A stretch of 64,000 nt of DNA from positions 434,001-498,000 of the forward strand of contig NZ_CABDUX010000002.1 of NCBI RefSeq assembly GCF_901411515.1. The letters run 5' to 3'. Each line of letters starts with the position of its first letter. Position 1 is the stretch's first letter. Source of the stretch: Raoultibacter phocaeensis. Its GTDB lineage: Bacteria; Actinomycetota; Coriobacteriia; Coriobacteriales; Eggerthellaceae. The notes under the pieces are model-generated. The model did not search any database. It saw only the letters and a list, made by a program, of their open reading frames with translations, and had not been told where the DNA came from. This document shows positions 35,723 to 45,266 of the stretch, in pieces. The position numbers and the translations under genes were made by a program.

Positions 35723-36435
35723 CGGCTGATCAAGGCAACCGCGAACCGTTGCGGATGTTGATTATGATCAACGAACCGAAGCTTGCGGATAAAGTCAACG
35801 CCGCCCTGAGCGATCCGGGGCTGCCGGTGCTCTACCACATGCGCGGTCGCGGCATCACCTCTGGCGAGATGATGGATCTGTTCGGCCTTGGCAGCGTTAC
35901 GAAAATCGTCTCGCTGTGCGTTGTGACGAAGACGTACGCCGATCGGGCGCTGGTGCGGCTCAAGGAAACGCTTCGGCTGGGAAAGTACAACGACGGCCTC
36001 GCGTTCACGACCTCGCTGTCGAGCGTGAGCGCCACCTCGATGAAGATCATCGATGAGTACGGCAGAAAGGAGCTTCTGGAGGATATGGAAATCGACAACG
36101 CGCAGGTGGGCAAAGAGCGCGACCATAGCCTTATCGTCAGTTTCGTCAACCAGGGTTTCAGCGACGACGTGATGGAAGCCGCACAGAAGGCTGGCGCGCT
36201 CAGCGGTACCGTGCTGCACGCGCGTCAGCTCGGCGGGGAGGCGATTCTCAACTTCCTGGGGATTCCTTTGCACGAGGAGCGCGATCTGATCCTGATCATT
36301 GCGGAGCGGGAGAGGAAAGCGGACGTTATGAAGGCGCTCGGCGACCAGTTCGGCATGGGTACGAAGGCGCGCGGCATGGCGGTGTCGATGTCGATCGACG
36401 CGCTCGTGGGCTTCGAACACCTCGACGAGGAGTAA
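35719..36435 (+). CDS. PII-like signalling protein paired with DUF1538
   Basis: A 238-residue protein made of two PII-like ferredoxin-fold halves (about 10-110 and 130-225). A glycine motif, MRGRGITSG, lies in the first half and AILNFLGIPLHEERDLILI in the second. PII-like proteins bind nucleotides or small metabolites and control a membrane partner; here the partner is presumably the DUF1538 protein, whose stop codon overlaps this start (ATGA). The residues that define true GlnB/GlnK proteins are not evident, so a link to nitrogen is not assumed. Confidence 0.8.
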   Translation: MTADQGNREPLRMLIMINEPKLADKVNAALSDPGLPVLYHMRGRGITSGEMMDLFGLGSVTKIVSLCVVTKTYADRALVRLKETLRLGKYNDGLAFTTSLSSVSATSMKIIDEYGRKELLEDMEIDNAQVGKERDHSLIVSFVNQGFSDDVMEAAQKAGALSGTVLHARQLGGEAILNFLGIPLHEERDLILIIAERERKADVMKALGDQFGMGTKARGMAVSMSIDALVGFEHLDEE

Positions 36436-36545
36436 GCGGGATCCGCTTTCGGCGGCGCAATTGCACAGCCGGTCGCTTGCACGGTGCGGGTTCACCGGGG
36501 TGCGCGTCGGCCGCCTGTGCGCATGCGCACCTGATCGCCGTGCGC

Positions 36546-37058
36546 TTACGCGCGGCTCACCACCTCGATCTCGGCTTTTGCAAGCACATGTCCTCGGATG
36601 GCGCGCCGAAACTCGTTGAGGAAGTACCCCTCGACAAGGTCGAGCTCGATGTCGAGCGCGTATACCGTAAGCGTGTAGGCGTGATCCTTGTCGGGCGGAT
36701 AGGGGCCGGCGTAGCGATGGATGATGCGCGGATCGGTCCAGCTTCCCGCAAGCGGCGACCAATCGCTGTTCGATCCCTGTACGCACGGCAGCTCGCCTGA
36801 GGCGCTCGCGTTTTCGGGGATGAGCGCGGTATCAGGTGGGAAGTTGCACGCAAGCCAGTGTATCCAGCAGAATCCGCCCACCGGTACCGCATCGAAGTCG
36901 ACGAACGTAAGCGCAAGGCTCTTCGCTTCCGCAGGCGCCTCTTCGACGAAGATGGGAGGCGAGACGAACGGATGCCCGTCGCGCTGAAGCTTCGCAGGAG
37001 CATGCTTGCCGTAGGTGTCGGGGAGCATGCCGTGTTCGAGGGGAACCGATATGTTCAT
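36546..37058 (-). CDS. YbhB/YbcL family (PEBP, Raf-kinase-inhibitor-like) protein
   Basis: A 170-residue phosphatidylethanolamine-binding-protein fold. The conserved anion-pocket elements are visible: VSPPIFVEEAP, AKSLALTFVDFDA, FCWIHWLACNFP, and YAGPYPPDKDHAYTLTVYAL. There is no signal peptide. The ATG at 37058 has AAGGAAGCGCC before it. The bacterial family has no settled function; it stands alone between a convergent PII-like gene and a divergent regulator. Confidence 0.88.
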   Translation of the reverse strand: MNISVPLEHGMLPDTYGKHAPAKLQRDGHPFVSPPIFVEEAPAEAKSLALTFVDFDAVPVGGFCWIHWLACNFPPDTALIPENASASGELPCVQGSNSDWSPLAGSWTDPRIIHRYAGPYPPDKDHAYTLTVYALDIELDLVEGYFLNEFRRAIRGHVLAKAEIEVVSRA

Positions 37059-37301
37059 GGCGCTTCCTTTCCTTGGGTTCCATAAGCGGTATCGCGCGTT
37101 GCGCTCGCACGCGGTTTCGCCGTACTCTATTCTATACCTCGTTCGCGTCAGGCGTGTTTCGGACTGCTGCGGAATCGGATACGAAACCGTTGCAAGTGCA
37201 TGCAAGCCAAACGCGGCAAAAGTCTTCGCGCATGTCGCGTTCGGTTGGTGGAGCATCGTGCGCGTGAGGGGTATCCTCGGTAGGCAAGGAGCATGAAAAA
37301 C

Positions 37302-37742
37302 ATGATCGGTACGAATATTCAGAGCAGACGCAAGGTGTGCAAGCTGACCCAGGAAGAGCTTGCCGAGCGGCTCGGCGTTTCGCGCCAAACGGTTGCCAAG
37401 TGGGAAAGCGGCGAAACGATGCCGGACTTGGGAAACGGGGCTGCGCTTGCCGATGTGCTCGACGTGTCGCTCGATGAGCTCATCGGATACGATCCTCGCG
37501 GTACGATGCTGCCGATGCCTCCGAAGGGCAAGCATCTGTTCGGTACCGTGACGGTGGGCGAGCGCGGGCAGGTTGTCATACCGAAACAGGCGCGCGATCT
37601 GTTCGGGATACAGCCGGGAGATGCGCTCATCGTGTTCGGTGACGAGGAACAGGGCATCGCCATCGCGAAAGCCGACGACTTCATGGAGCGCGTTTCGGTG
37701 CTGATCGATCATATGGACGCGGGATCGGGCCTGAGGCGCTAG
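37302..37742 (+). CDS. XRE HTH regulator fused to an AbrB/MazE-type domain
   Basis: A 146-residue two-domain DNA-binding protein: an XRE helix-turn-helix (KLTQEELAERLGVSRQTVAKW, residues about 13-33) and a C-terminal SpoVT/AbrB swapped-hairpin domain (GERGQVVIPKQARDLFGIQPG). The start ATG 37302 is 10 nt after AAGGAG; the ATG at 37293 is too close to that site. It lies just upstream of a membrane-anchored hydrolase on the same strand (28 bp) and may control it. The target is unknown. Confidence 0.87.
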   Translation: MIGTNIQSRRKVCKLTQEELAERLGVSRQTVAKWESGETMPDLGNGAALADVLDVSLDELIGYDPRGTMLPMPPKGKHLFGTVTVGERGQVVIPKQARDLFGIQPGDALIVFGDEEQGIAIAKADDFMERVSVLIDHMDAGSGLRR

Positions 37743-37770
37743 CGCTCGGCCCCGCATGACGGGAGACGCG

Positions 37771-38889
37771 ATGAGCGGTCAGAGCGAGCGGGCAGGTTCG
37801 AAAGCGGGAAAGCGGACAAAAAGGAGAATCGCCATGGTAGTCGCGGGCATCGTAGCCGCAGTGATTGCAGTGGGGGGCATCGCCCTCGCCGTATACGTGG
37901 ACAACAACCGCTACGGCGAGGAACGTTTGATCGAGAAGGCTCGCGCGGCAGGTTTCGACGAGAAGCGCATCGAAATCGACGGCGCTACCGTCAACTTCGC
38001 CGAGGGTCCCGATAACGGACCCGCACTGCTTCTGATCCACGGACAGTCGATGCAGTGGGAAGATTACGCGAGCGTGTTGCCCGACCTTGCAGCGTCCTAT
38101 CACGTGTTCGCCATCGACTGTTTCGGCCACGGCGAGTCGGCTCACGATCCCGCACGGTACACCTGCGCCATCCAGGGACAGGCGCTCGTGACGTTCGCCC
38201 GCGAAGTCATCGGAGGCCCTTACGCGGTATCGGGTCTCTCTTCTGGCGGCATCATCGCGGCATGGGTGGCGGCGCACGATGTCGAGCACGTCACGGCACT
38301 CGTGCTCGAAGACCCGCCGCTGTTTCACGTGACGCCCGATGAGATGCAGAAGGATCCCGGGTGCTTCGTATGGCTCGACGGGTTTACGGTGATCCACGGG
38401 TTTCTCGAACAGGACGAAACGGACGATCTCGCCGTCTACTACGCCGAGCACAGCTACCTGTTTTCGCAATTCGGCGGTTTGCAGCCGAAAATCGCCGAAT
38501 GGACGCGGTCCGAACGCGCTGCGAACCCCGACGGTCACCTCGTGCTTTCGTGGGTTCCCCACGACTGGGTGCGCGGCATGTACTTCTACGACGATTTCGA
38601 TCCGCGGTTCAGCGAGGCCTTCTATCAAGGAACCTGGGTGAGCGAGGACGAGCAAGCTGACATGCTCGAATCGGTCGCGTGCCCGACGGTGTATCTCAAG
38701 GCCGAAACCCAGTACGGCAAAGACGGGGTGCTGTATGCGGCGAACAGCGACGAAGATGCCGAACGTGTTGAAAGCCTTGTCAGGGAATGCGAAACCGTTC
38801 GCATCGCATCGGGCCACGACATCCACTACGAGCATCCCGCTGCGTTCATCGAAGCTGTCGACCGCGCGTGCGAGCGAGCGGGTGCATAG
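37771..38889 (+). CDS. Membrane-anchored alpha/beta hydrolase
   Basis: A 372-residue protein with a basic N-terminus and one TM helix (VVAGIVAAVIAVGGIALAVYV, about residues 24-44). An alpha/beta-hydrolase domain follows: LLIHGQSMQWEDY, nucleophile Ser in VSGLSSGGI, and a late His in ASGHDIHYEHP. The hydrolase domain would face outside the cell. The ATG at 37771 is preceded by GGGAGACGCG. It probably forms an operon with the XRE-AbrB gene. The substrate is unknown. Confidence 0.85.
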   Translation: MSGQSERAGSKAGKRTKRRIAMVVAGIVAAVIAVGGIALAVYVDNNRYGEERLIEKARAAGFDEKRIEIDGATVNFAEGPDNGPALLLIHGQSMQWEDYASVLPDLAASYHVFAIDCFGHGESAHDPARYTCAIQGQALVTFAREVIGGPYAVSGLSSGGIIAAWVAAHDVEHVTALVLEDPPLFHVTPDEMQKDPGCFVWLDGFTVIHGFLEQDETDDLAVYYAEHSYLFSQFGGLQPKIAEWTRSERAANPDGHLVLSWVPHDWVRGMYFYDDFDPRFSEAFYQGTWVSEDEQADMLESVACPTVYLKAETQYGKDGVLYAANSDEDAERVESLVRECETVRIASGHDIHYEHPAAFIEAVDRACERAGA

Positions 38890-39123
38890 GAGGCCTCCTC
38901 GCAGAACACCGTCTGCCGCCCATTGGTGTTGTGTGTGCATCGTGCAGAAAATAGGGGCTTTTCCCTCAGGGTTAAAGACGCTATCATATCCCGCGGACGC
39001 GCCACGGCGCGCTCGATCGATGCGCAACCGTTTCTCTCGCAGGCGTTTTGCGGCGTTCCCACGCGAAAGACGCGACGCGGAAACGGAGGAATAGTGGAGA
39101 TACGCCCGGGGGCGTGTAACCCG
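38890..39123. other. Spacer before the tRNA-tuf cluster
   Basis: No credible gene: short open frames only, without ribosome sites. It ends at the promoter of the tRNA cluster. Confidence 0.5.
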
Positions 39124-39152
39124 TTGACACCCCGCTTTTCCTAGCGTATTAT
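39124..39152 (+). promoter_or_regulatory. Strong promoter of the tRNA-tuf cluster
   Basis: A consensus -35 (TTGACA), a 17-nt spacer and TATTAT, 80 bp upstream of the first tRNA. This is the best sigma70-type promoter in the window. Confidence 0.88.
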
Positions 39153-39231
39153 TCATCTGCTCGCGCGTTCGCACCAAAACGAAGGCGCAAGCAGGCAGCT
39201 TGATAAATACACATGAGTTGAGCAGACATTT

Positions 39232-39316
39232 GGGAGTGTGCCCGAGTGGTTAAAGGGGACGGGCTGTAAACCCGTTAGCTATGCTTACCTAGGTTCGAAT
39301 CCTAGCGCTCCCACCA
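39232..39316 (+). tRNA. tRNA-Tyr (GTA)
   Basis: Class II tRNA with a long variable arm. The acceptor stem GGGAGTG pairs with CGCTCCC, the anticodon loop CTGTAAA gives GTA, and the CCA end is encoded. Confidence 0.97.
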
Positions 39317-39319
39317 TCT

Positions 39320-39395
39320 GCCTGTGTAGCTCAGTCGGTAGAGCACTTCGTTGGTAACGAAGAGGTCACCGGTTCAAGTCCGGTCGCAGGCTCCA
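39320..39395 (+). tRNA. tRNA-Thr (GGT)
   Basis: Acceptor GCCTGTG pairs with CGCAGGC; the anticodon loop TTGGTAA gives GGT; CCA is encoded. It starts 4 nt after tRNA-Tyr. Confidence 0.97.
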
Positions 39396-39399
39396 CTAT

Positions 39400-39476
39400 G
39401 GCGGTGTAGCTCAGTTGGTTAGAGCACACGGTTCATACCCGTGGCGTCACTGGTTCAAATCCAGTCACCGCTACCA
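39400..39476 (+). tRNA. tRNA-Met (CAT), probably elongator
   Basis: Anticodon loop TTCATAC gives CAT and CCA is encoded. The acceptor is fully paired (first pair G-T) and lacks the C1-A72 mismatch of initiator tRNA, so the elongator is favoured. A tRNA-Ile with lysidine-modified CAT is less likely from overall sequence. Confidence 0.93.
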
Positions 39477-39651
39477 TTTGGAATTTCCACGGACGCATCG
39501 TCTGTGATCGCATCGCATGTACCTTCGGGGTGCATGCGTTTTTTTACTTGCTCGAAAGAGCACGTGTTTTACCCAGCGTGCCGCAAGGCGCGCGAAGCGC
39601 ATCAGTTTATCTCTTATTCGCGTATGCGAAGCCAATTTTAGGAGGAGACAC

Positions 39652-40854
<1,203 letters not shown>

Positions 40855-40881
40855 CTCGCTCGACTGATCGAATGCTTAAAT

Positions 40882-40913
40882 CGGAGCCCGTATCCTTACG
40901 GGTGCGGGCTCCG
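40882..40913 (+). terminator. Hairpin after tuf
   Basis: CGGAGCCCG pairs with CGGGCTCCG; the tail is poor in T. An inner CCCGT/ACGGG pairing offers an alternative fold. Confidence 0.6.
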
Positions 40914-40977
40914 TATGTAAAGCCGCTTATCATGTGTATGAATCGAAGCGCACTACGTTACAATAAAAGGAGAGTTC

Positions 40978-41127
40978 ATGCGTACATTGGTCACATTGGC
41001 GTGCACTGATTGCAAGCGCCGCAATTACACGACCAAGAAAAACAAGCAGAATAATCCTGATCGTCTCGAGATGAAGAAGTACTGCAAGTGGTGCGGGCAC
41101 CACACGGTGCACAAGGAAACTCGATAG
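40978..41127 (+). CDS. rpmG: Ribosomal protein bL33
   Basis: A 49-residue basic protein of the large ribosomal subunit. It has the zinc-binding form with two Cys pairs (CTDC near residues 9-12 and CKWC near 36-39), so it is a C+ bL33. AAAGGAGAG lies just before the ATG. It sits between tuf and tRNA-Trp in the conserved order rpmG-(tRNA-Trp)-secE-nusG-rplK-rplA. Confidence 0.97.
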   Translation: MRTLVTLACTDCKRRNYTTKKNKQNNPDRLEMKKYCKWCGHHTVHKETR

Positions 41128-41145
41128 GTAGTCAGGTTAAGCACT

Positions 41146-41222
41146 AGGCCAGTAGCTCCAATTGGTAGAGCGGCGGTCTCCAAAACCGCATGTTGGGGGT
41201 TCGAGTCCCTCCTGGCCTGCCA
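41146..41222 (+). tRNA. tRNA-Trp (CCA)
   Basis: Acceptor AGGCCAG pairs with CTGGCCT; the anticodon loop CTCCAAA gives CCA; the 3' CCA is encoded. Confidence 0.97.
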
Positions 41223-41381
41223 GCTTGTTTGTTGAGCAGCTTGGTTCGAAGTTGCTGATGAGAAGCAGCTTGGGATCAGGCTGCTGATCGGATACCGATA
41301 CGGTTGGTCGAGCAGTCTTGCATAGGCTGCTTGTTTGGCGTTATAAGGCGGATTGATTCCGCCGCGAATTAAAGGATGCAG

Positions 41382-41810
41382 ATGGCTAAGAAATCAAAGA
41401 CACAGCGAGCGAAGGCATCGGCCGCCCGTGCTGCGAAGAGAGAGCAGCAGGAGAAGGCTGAGAGCGCTGAGGTCGAGGCGAAAGACGTCGCCGAGGCCAA
41501 CGCTGAAGCGGTCAAAGAGTCAAAGCTGAAGCTCTTCAAGAAGAAGGCCGAGAAGGCCGAGGAGCCTGCTGAGAAGAAGCAGGTGAAAAAAGAGGAGAAG
41601 AAGCCCGAGAAGAAACCCAAGAAACCGGGTTTCTTGAGCGAAGTGCGCGCGGAAATGAAGCGCGTCACCTGGCCGACGAAGACCGATGTGCTGCGCTGGA
41701 GCGGCGTTGTCGTGGTGGCTTTGCTGTTCTTCGGCATCTACGTTTCGGTGCTCGATAACTTTATCGTGACGCCGATTCTGTACGGCATTTCCGGGTTGGG
41801 GGCGCTGTAA
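41382..41810 (+). CDS. secE: Preprotein translocase subunit SecE
   Basis: A 142-residue SecE with a single C-terminal TM helix (VVVVALLFFGIYVSVLDNF, about 108-126) preceded by the conserved amphipathic segment FLSEVRAEMKRVTWPTKTDV. About 80 N-terminal residues are an unusually long Lys/Glu/Ala-rich charged extension, common in actinobacteria. The ATG at 41382 is chosen because AAAGG lies six bases upstream. It is a core part of SecYEG and is adjacent to nusG as in most bacteria. Confidence 0.96.
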   Translation: MAKKSKTQRAKASAARAAKREQQEKAESAEVEAKDVAEANAEAVKESKLKLFKKKAEKAEEPAEKKQVKKEEKKPEKKPKKPGFLSEVRAEMKRVTWPTKTDVLRWSGVVVVALLFFGIYVSVLDNFIVTPILYGISGLGAL

Positions 41811-41813
41811 TCC

Positions 41814-42344
41814 ATGGCGAAGAAATGGTACGTCCTCCATACGTATTCCGGATACGAGAACAAGGTTAAGAAGAATCTCGAAACCCGCATCGAGACGATG
41901 GGGCTCGAGAACAACGTGTTCGCCATCGAAATCCCCACGGAAATGGTCACCGAGATCAAAGAAGGCGGCCGCCGTGTGGAAAGCGAGAAGAAGGTGTTTC
42001 CCGGGTACGTGCTCGTGCGCATGGAGCTTGACGATCGCAGCTGGGCTGCGGTTCGCAACACGCCCGGCGTCACGGGATTCGTCGGCAGCCAGGGCAACCC
42101 GGCACCGCTCACCCGCGAGGAATACAACAAGATCATGAAACGGACGAGCCACGAGGCTCCGAAGAAGACCTCTTCCAGTTTGGAAGTGGGACAGGCCGTC
42201 AAGGTCGTGTCGGGTCCTTTGGCGGAGTTCGACGGTGTTGTGTCGGAGGTGTCGCCCGAGGCCGGCAAGGTCAAGGTGATGGTTTCGATCTTCGGCCGCG
42301 AAACCCCGGTCGAGCTTTCGTTCGATCAGGTGGCGAAGATTTAA
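41814..42344 (+). CDS. nusG: Transcription termination/antitermination factor NusG
   Basis: A 176-residue NusG: the NGN domain ([20 protein letters not shown] at the start, [14 protein letters not shown] and [12 protein letters not shown] further on) and a C-terminal KOW domain ([18 protein letters not shown]). It binds RNA polymerase and couples it to Rho or the ribosome. It begins 3 bp after the secE stop and is co-transcribed with it. Confidence 0.98.
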   Translation: MAKKWYVLHTYSGYENKVKKNLETRIETMGLENNVFAIEIPTEMVTEIKEGGRRVESEKKVFPGYVLVRMELDDRSWAAVRNTPGVTGFVGSQGNPAPLTREEYNKIMKRTSHEAPKKTSSSLEVGQAVKVVSGPLAEFDGVVSEVSPEAGKVKVMVSIFGRETPVELSFDQVAKI

Positions 42345-42450
42345 GATTGGATATCATAAGCGGTGCGTGCCTGGTGGACGGGGCTTCTCACGCAAGACGC
42401 TTTTGTGATAGATGAAACAAGTACGTATCAGCTGAAAGGGACGTTCGATT

Positions 42451-42954
42451 ATGGCTGAAAAGAAAGCAACCGGCTTCATTAAGCTTCAGATTCCCGCAGG
42501 CGCCGCAAACCCGGCTCCTCCGGTAGGCCCCGCACTTGGCGCGCAAGGCGTCAACATCATGCAATTCTGCCAGGCGTTCAACGCCGAGACGCAGGATAAG
42601 GCAGGCACCATTATCCCGGTCGAGATCACGGTGTACGAGGATAAAACGTTCTCGTTCGTCACCAAGACCCCGCCTGCGGCTATCCTGATCAAGGAGAAGC
42701 TCGGCATCCAGAGCGGCTCCGGCATTCCGCAGCTTCAGAAAGTGGGCTCGCTCACCGAAGACCAGCTTCGCGAAATCGCCGAGACCAAGATGCCCGACCT
42801 CAACGCCAACACGGTCGAGGCTGCGATGGAGATCATCGCTGGCACCGCTCGCAGCATGGGCGTGACCATCGAAGGTCGCGAGCCCAAGAAGGTCTACACG
42901 CCTTCCAAGAAGCTCGCCGCCATGCTCGCCGGCCGCTCGCTCGACGACGAGTAA
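42451..42954 (+). CDS. rplK: Ribosomal protein uL11
   Basis: A 167-residue L11. The N-terminal [20 protein letters not shown] and the C-terminal rRNA-binding domain ending [11 protein letters not shown] are standard. After that point, where most L11 proteins end at about 141 residues, there is an extra tail of about 25 residues beginning [22 protein letters not shown] site precedes the ATG. It lies downstream of nusG in the usual order. Confidence 0.97.
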   Translation: MAEKKATGFIKLQIPAGAANPAPPVGPALGAQGVNIMQFCQAFNAETQDKAGTIIPVEITVYEDKTFSFVTKTPPAAILIKEKLGIQSGSGIPQLQKVGSLTEDQLREIAETKMPDLNANTVEAAMEIIAGTARSMGVTIEGREPKKVYTPSKKLAAMLAGRSLDDE

Positions 42955-43095
42955 CCCGCCGTCGAGGAACGCCTGTCGGCAAAGGCTGCACGCCGACGAG
43001 GGTAACGTGTACGCTCAGAGGCCATCGGGCCTCTTTGCAAAGATAGGAGTGGAAGAGCGCACGCCCGCTCGCCATCACCACGAAAGGAAAGCGAT

Positions 43096-43806
43096 ATGGC
43101 TAAGAAATCCAAGAACTACAAGGCCGCTGCCGCCAAAGTGGGGGAGACCCCCTACGCGCCGCTCGAGGCCGTCAAGCTCGTGCAGGAGATCGCCACGGCG
43201 AAATTCGACGAGACCGTTGAAGCCCACTTCCGTTTGGGCATCGATACCCGCCAGGCCGATCAGCAGCTCCGCGGCACCGTCAGCCTGCCGAACGGCTCGG
43301 GCAAGACCGTCCGCGTTGCCGTGTTCGCCGAAGGCGATGCAGCTCGTGCGGCCGAAGAGGCCGGTGCCGATATCGTGGGTTCCGACGATCTGATCGCCGA
43401 CATCCAGGCAGGCAACATCAACTTCGATGCCACGGTGGCAACGCCCGATCAGATGGCCAAGGTCGGTCGTCTCGGCAAGATCCTCGGTACGCGCGGCCTC
43501 ATGCCGAACCCGAAGCTCGGCACCGTCACCAACGACGTGGCGAAGGCCATCAAAGAGCTCAAGGGCGGCCGTGTTGAGTACCGCGCCGACCGCTACGGCA
43601 TCGCGCACGTTATCATCGGCAAGGTGAGCTTCACACCCGAACAGCTCGCCGAGAACTACGGAGCCGTGTACGACGAGGTCATCCGTATGAAGCCGGCTGC
43701 CGCGAAGGGCAAGTACGTGAAGTCGGTTACCGTTACCTCCACGATGGGCCCCGGCGTTCCGGTGGATCCGTCGGTAACGCGTAACTACACGGCTGCTGCC
43801 GAATAG
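43096..43806 (+). CDS. rplA: Ribosomal protein uL1
   Basis: A 236-residue L1, normal length, with the conserved [20 protein letters not shown] near the middle. It binds 23S rRNA at the L1 stalk and commonly represses its own operon. The RBS is GAAAGGAAAGCGAT. A strong terminator follows 35 bp later, so the transcript ends here rather than continuing into rplJ-rplL. Confidence 0.98.
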   Translation: MAKKSKNYKAAAAKVGETPYAPLEAVKLVQEIATAKFDETVEAHFRLGIDTRQADQQLRGTVSLPNGSGKTVRVAVFAEGDAARAAEEAGADIVGSDDLIADIQAGNINFDATVATPDQMAKVGRLGKILGTRGLMPNPKLGTVTNDVAKAIKELKGGRVEYRADRYGIAHVIIGKVSFTPEQLAENYGAVYDEVIRMKPAAAKGKYVKSVTVTSTMGPGVPVDPSVTRNYTAAAE

Positions 43807-43841
43807 TACGTTCCAGCTCGCTGATTGCAGCAAACAAGGTT

Positions 43842-43871
43842 GAAAGGAGTCTTCGGACTCCTTTCTTTTTT
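43842..43871 (+). terminator. Strong terminator ending the translation cluster
   Basis: A perfect 10-bp stem (GAAAGGAGTC with its complement) closes on a TTCG tetraloop and is followed by six T residues. Confidence 0.96.
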
Positions 43872-43902
43872 GATTTCAATGTGATATCATCTTAATATCA
43901 CA
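43870..43902 (+). promoter_or_regulatory. Promoter with overlapping operator dyad upstream of the SPFH gene
   Basis: TTGATT, a 17-nt spacer and TAATAT form a promoter. The dyad TGTGATAT-N7-ATATCACA (43880-43902) covers the spacer and -10, so a dimeric repressor there would block it. Confidence 0.65.
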
Positions 43903-43976
43903 GTTGAGGATTGTTCGGGCATCTTCGACTGTTGACGCTCGTCGGTATATCGGAAGCCCGCGAAGGAGTGGTCATC

Positions 43977-44939
43977 ATGTCTGAAGAGAAGGTCGCGCAC
44001 GCACGGAGCGGTTGGCCCATGCTCGCCGTCACCCTGCTGCTCGGGGTAGTTTGCGTCGTCGCCATTGTCGCGGGTGCGATGATGCTGCCACCCGACGAGG
44101 CCCCCATGACCACAACCGTGCACGCGCTGGGTGTGGTGCTTCTCGTTGTCGGCATCGTCGCGCTGTGCGTCGGCCCTGTGCTGCTTCTCATGGGCTTCTT
44201 CACTATCCAGCCGAACCAAGCGCGCGTGCTCATCCTGTTCGGCAACTACAAGGGCACAGTCCACGACGAGGGCTTTCATTGGGCGAACCCGTTCTATTCG
44301 CGCTCGGCAGGGTCGACCTACGATTTCCAATCGGGTAAAGCCGTGCCTAAGTCGACGAAGATATCGCTGCGCGCCCGCACCTACAACGGCGAGCATTTGA
44401 AGGTGAACGATAAAAACGGCAATCCCATCGAGATAGCCGATGTGGTGGTGTGGCGGGTAAGCGATACCGCGAAAGCTATCTTCGACGTAGACGATTACAA
44501 CACCTATGTGCACACGCAAAGCGAAACGGCGCTGCGCCATGTGGCAACCACGTACGCCTACGATTCCGACGATGGGGAGATCACGCTGCGCAGCAACATC
44601 GAAGAGGTGTCGGCGGCGTTGAAAGACGAGCTTTCAGTCCGCCTTGAAAAAGCAGGCGTCATCATCGACGACGCGCGCCTCACGCATTTGGCGTACGCCC
44701 CTGAAATCGCCCAGGCAATGCTTCGCCGCCAGCAGGCCGAGGCCGTAATCGCTGCACGAGAGAAGATCGTCCAGGGAGCGGTGTCCATGGTGGATATGGC
44801 GCTCACCGAGCTCGCTGCGAAGCATGTGGTCGATCTGGATGACGAGCGACGCGCTGCCATGGTATCGAACCTTATGGTAGTCTTGTGCGGCGATTCCGAA
44901 GCCCAGCCTGTGCTCAACACCGGCACGCTGTACCAATAG
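43977..44939 (+). CDS. SPFH/Band 7 membrane protein
   Basis: A 320-residue protein. Two adjacent N-terminal TM helices (about 15-38 and 50-76) are followed by an SPFH/prohibitin-like domain starting [20 protein letters not shown]. Helical segments then run through [20 protein letters not shown] to the C-terminus. SPFH proteins oligomerise on membranes and organise lipid domains or protease complexes. ATG 43977 has AAGGAG eight bases upstream. The next gene, 16 bp on, encodes a small ribbon-helix-helix protein; such pairs recur in Firmicutes and Actinobacteria, and the function of the pair is unknown. Confidence 0.88.
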   Translation: MSEEKVAHARSGWPMLAVTLLLGVVCVVAIVAGAMMLPPDEAPMTTTVHALGVVLLVVGIVALCVGPVLLLMGFFTIQPNQARVLILFGNYKGTVHDEGFHWANPFYSRSAGSTYDFQSGKAVPKSTKISLRARTYNGEHLKVNDKNGNPIEIADVVVWRVSDTAKAIFDVDDYNTYVHTQSETALRHVATTYAYDSDDGEITLRSNIEEVSAALKDELSVRLEKAGVIIDDARLTHLAYAPEIAQAMLRRQQAEAVIAAREKIVQGAVSMVDMALTELAAKHVVDLDDERRAAMVSNLMVVLCGDSEAQPVLNTGTLYQ

Positions 44940-44955
44940 GGTGGTTTAGCGCGGC

Positions 44956-45147
44956 ATGGCCAAACGCAAGCAATATCCTTTGCGCATCGATACCGAGGTA
45001 TGGGAGGCGCTCGAACGGTGGGCGGCCGACGATCTTCGCAGCGTGAATGCCCAAGTTGAATTCCTGTTGCGCAAATCGCTTAAGGATGCGGGGCGGCTCG
45101 GGAAAAAGGAGCCGCCCGATTCCGAGGAAACCGAGAGCAAAGGTTGA
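44956..45147 (+). CDS. Arc-like ribbon-helix-helix protein
   Basis: A 63-residue protein. [17 protein letters not shown] and [18 protein letters not shown] match the strand and two helices of Arc-type DNA-binding proteins, with a charged C-terminal tail. It lies 16 bp after the SPFH gene and has only a weak site, consistent with coupling. It may bind the dyad in the SPFH promoter and control the pair; this is inference. Confidence 0.8.
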   Translation: MAKRKQYPLRIDTEVWEALERWAADDLRSVNAQVEFLLRKSLKDAGRLGKKEPPDSEETESKG

Positions 45148-45266
45148 CCGGCGATTCCGAGAACGGCAGGCGGAAAAGGGCAGGCGGGCGAGGCCGAGGG
45201 CGGCGAATAAGCGACTCGCTGCGAAACGAATGCTCTAGCGTAGGGCAAATCGGGCAGGATGCGGTT

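Noticed and set aside
41223-41381. GCAGCTTG/GCTGCTGAT-like short repeats between tRNA-Trp and secE
   Set aside because: Too short and irregular to call a repeat, RNA or operator; no stable consistent fold seen.
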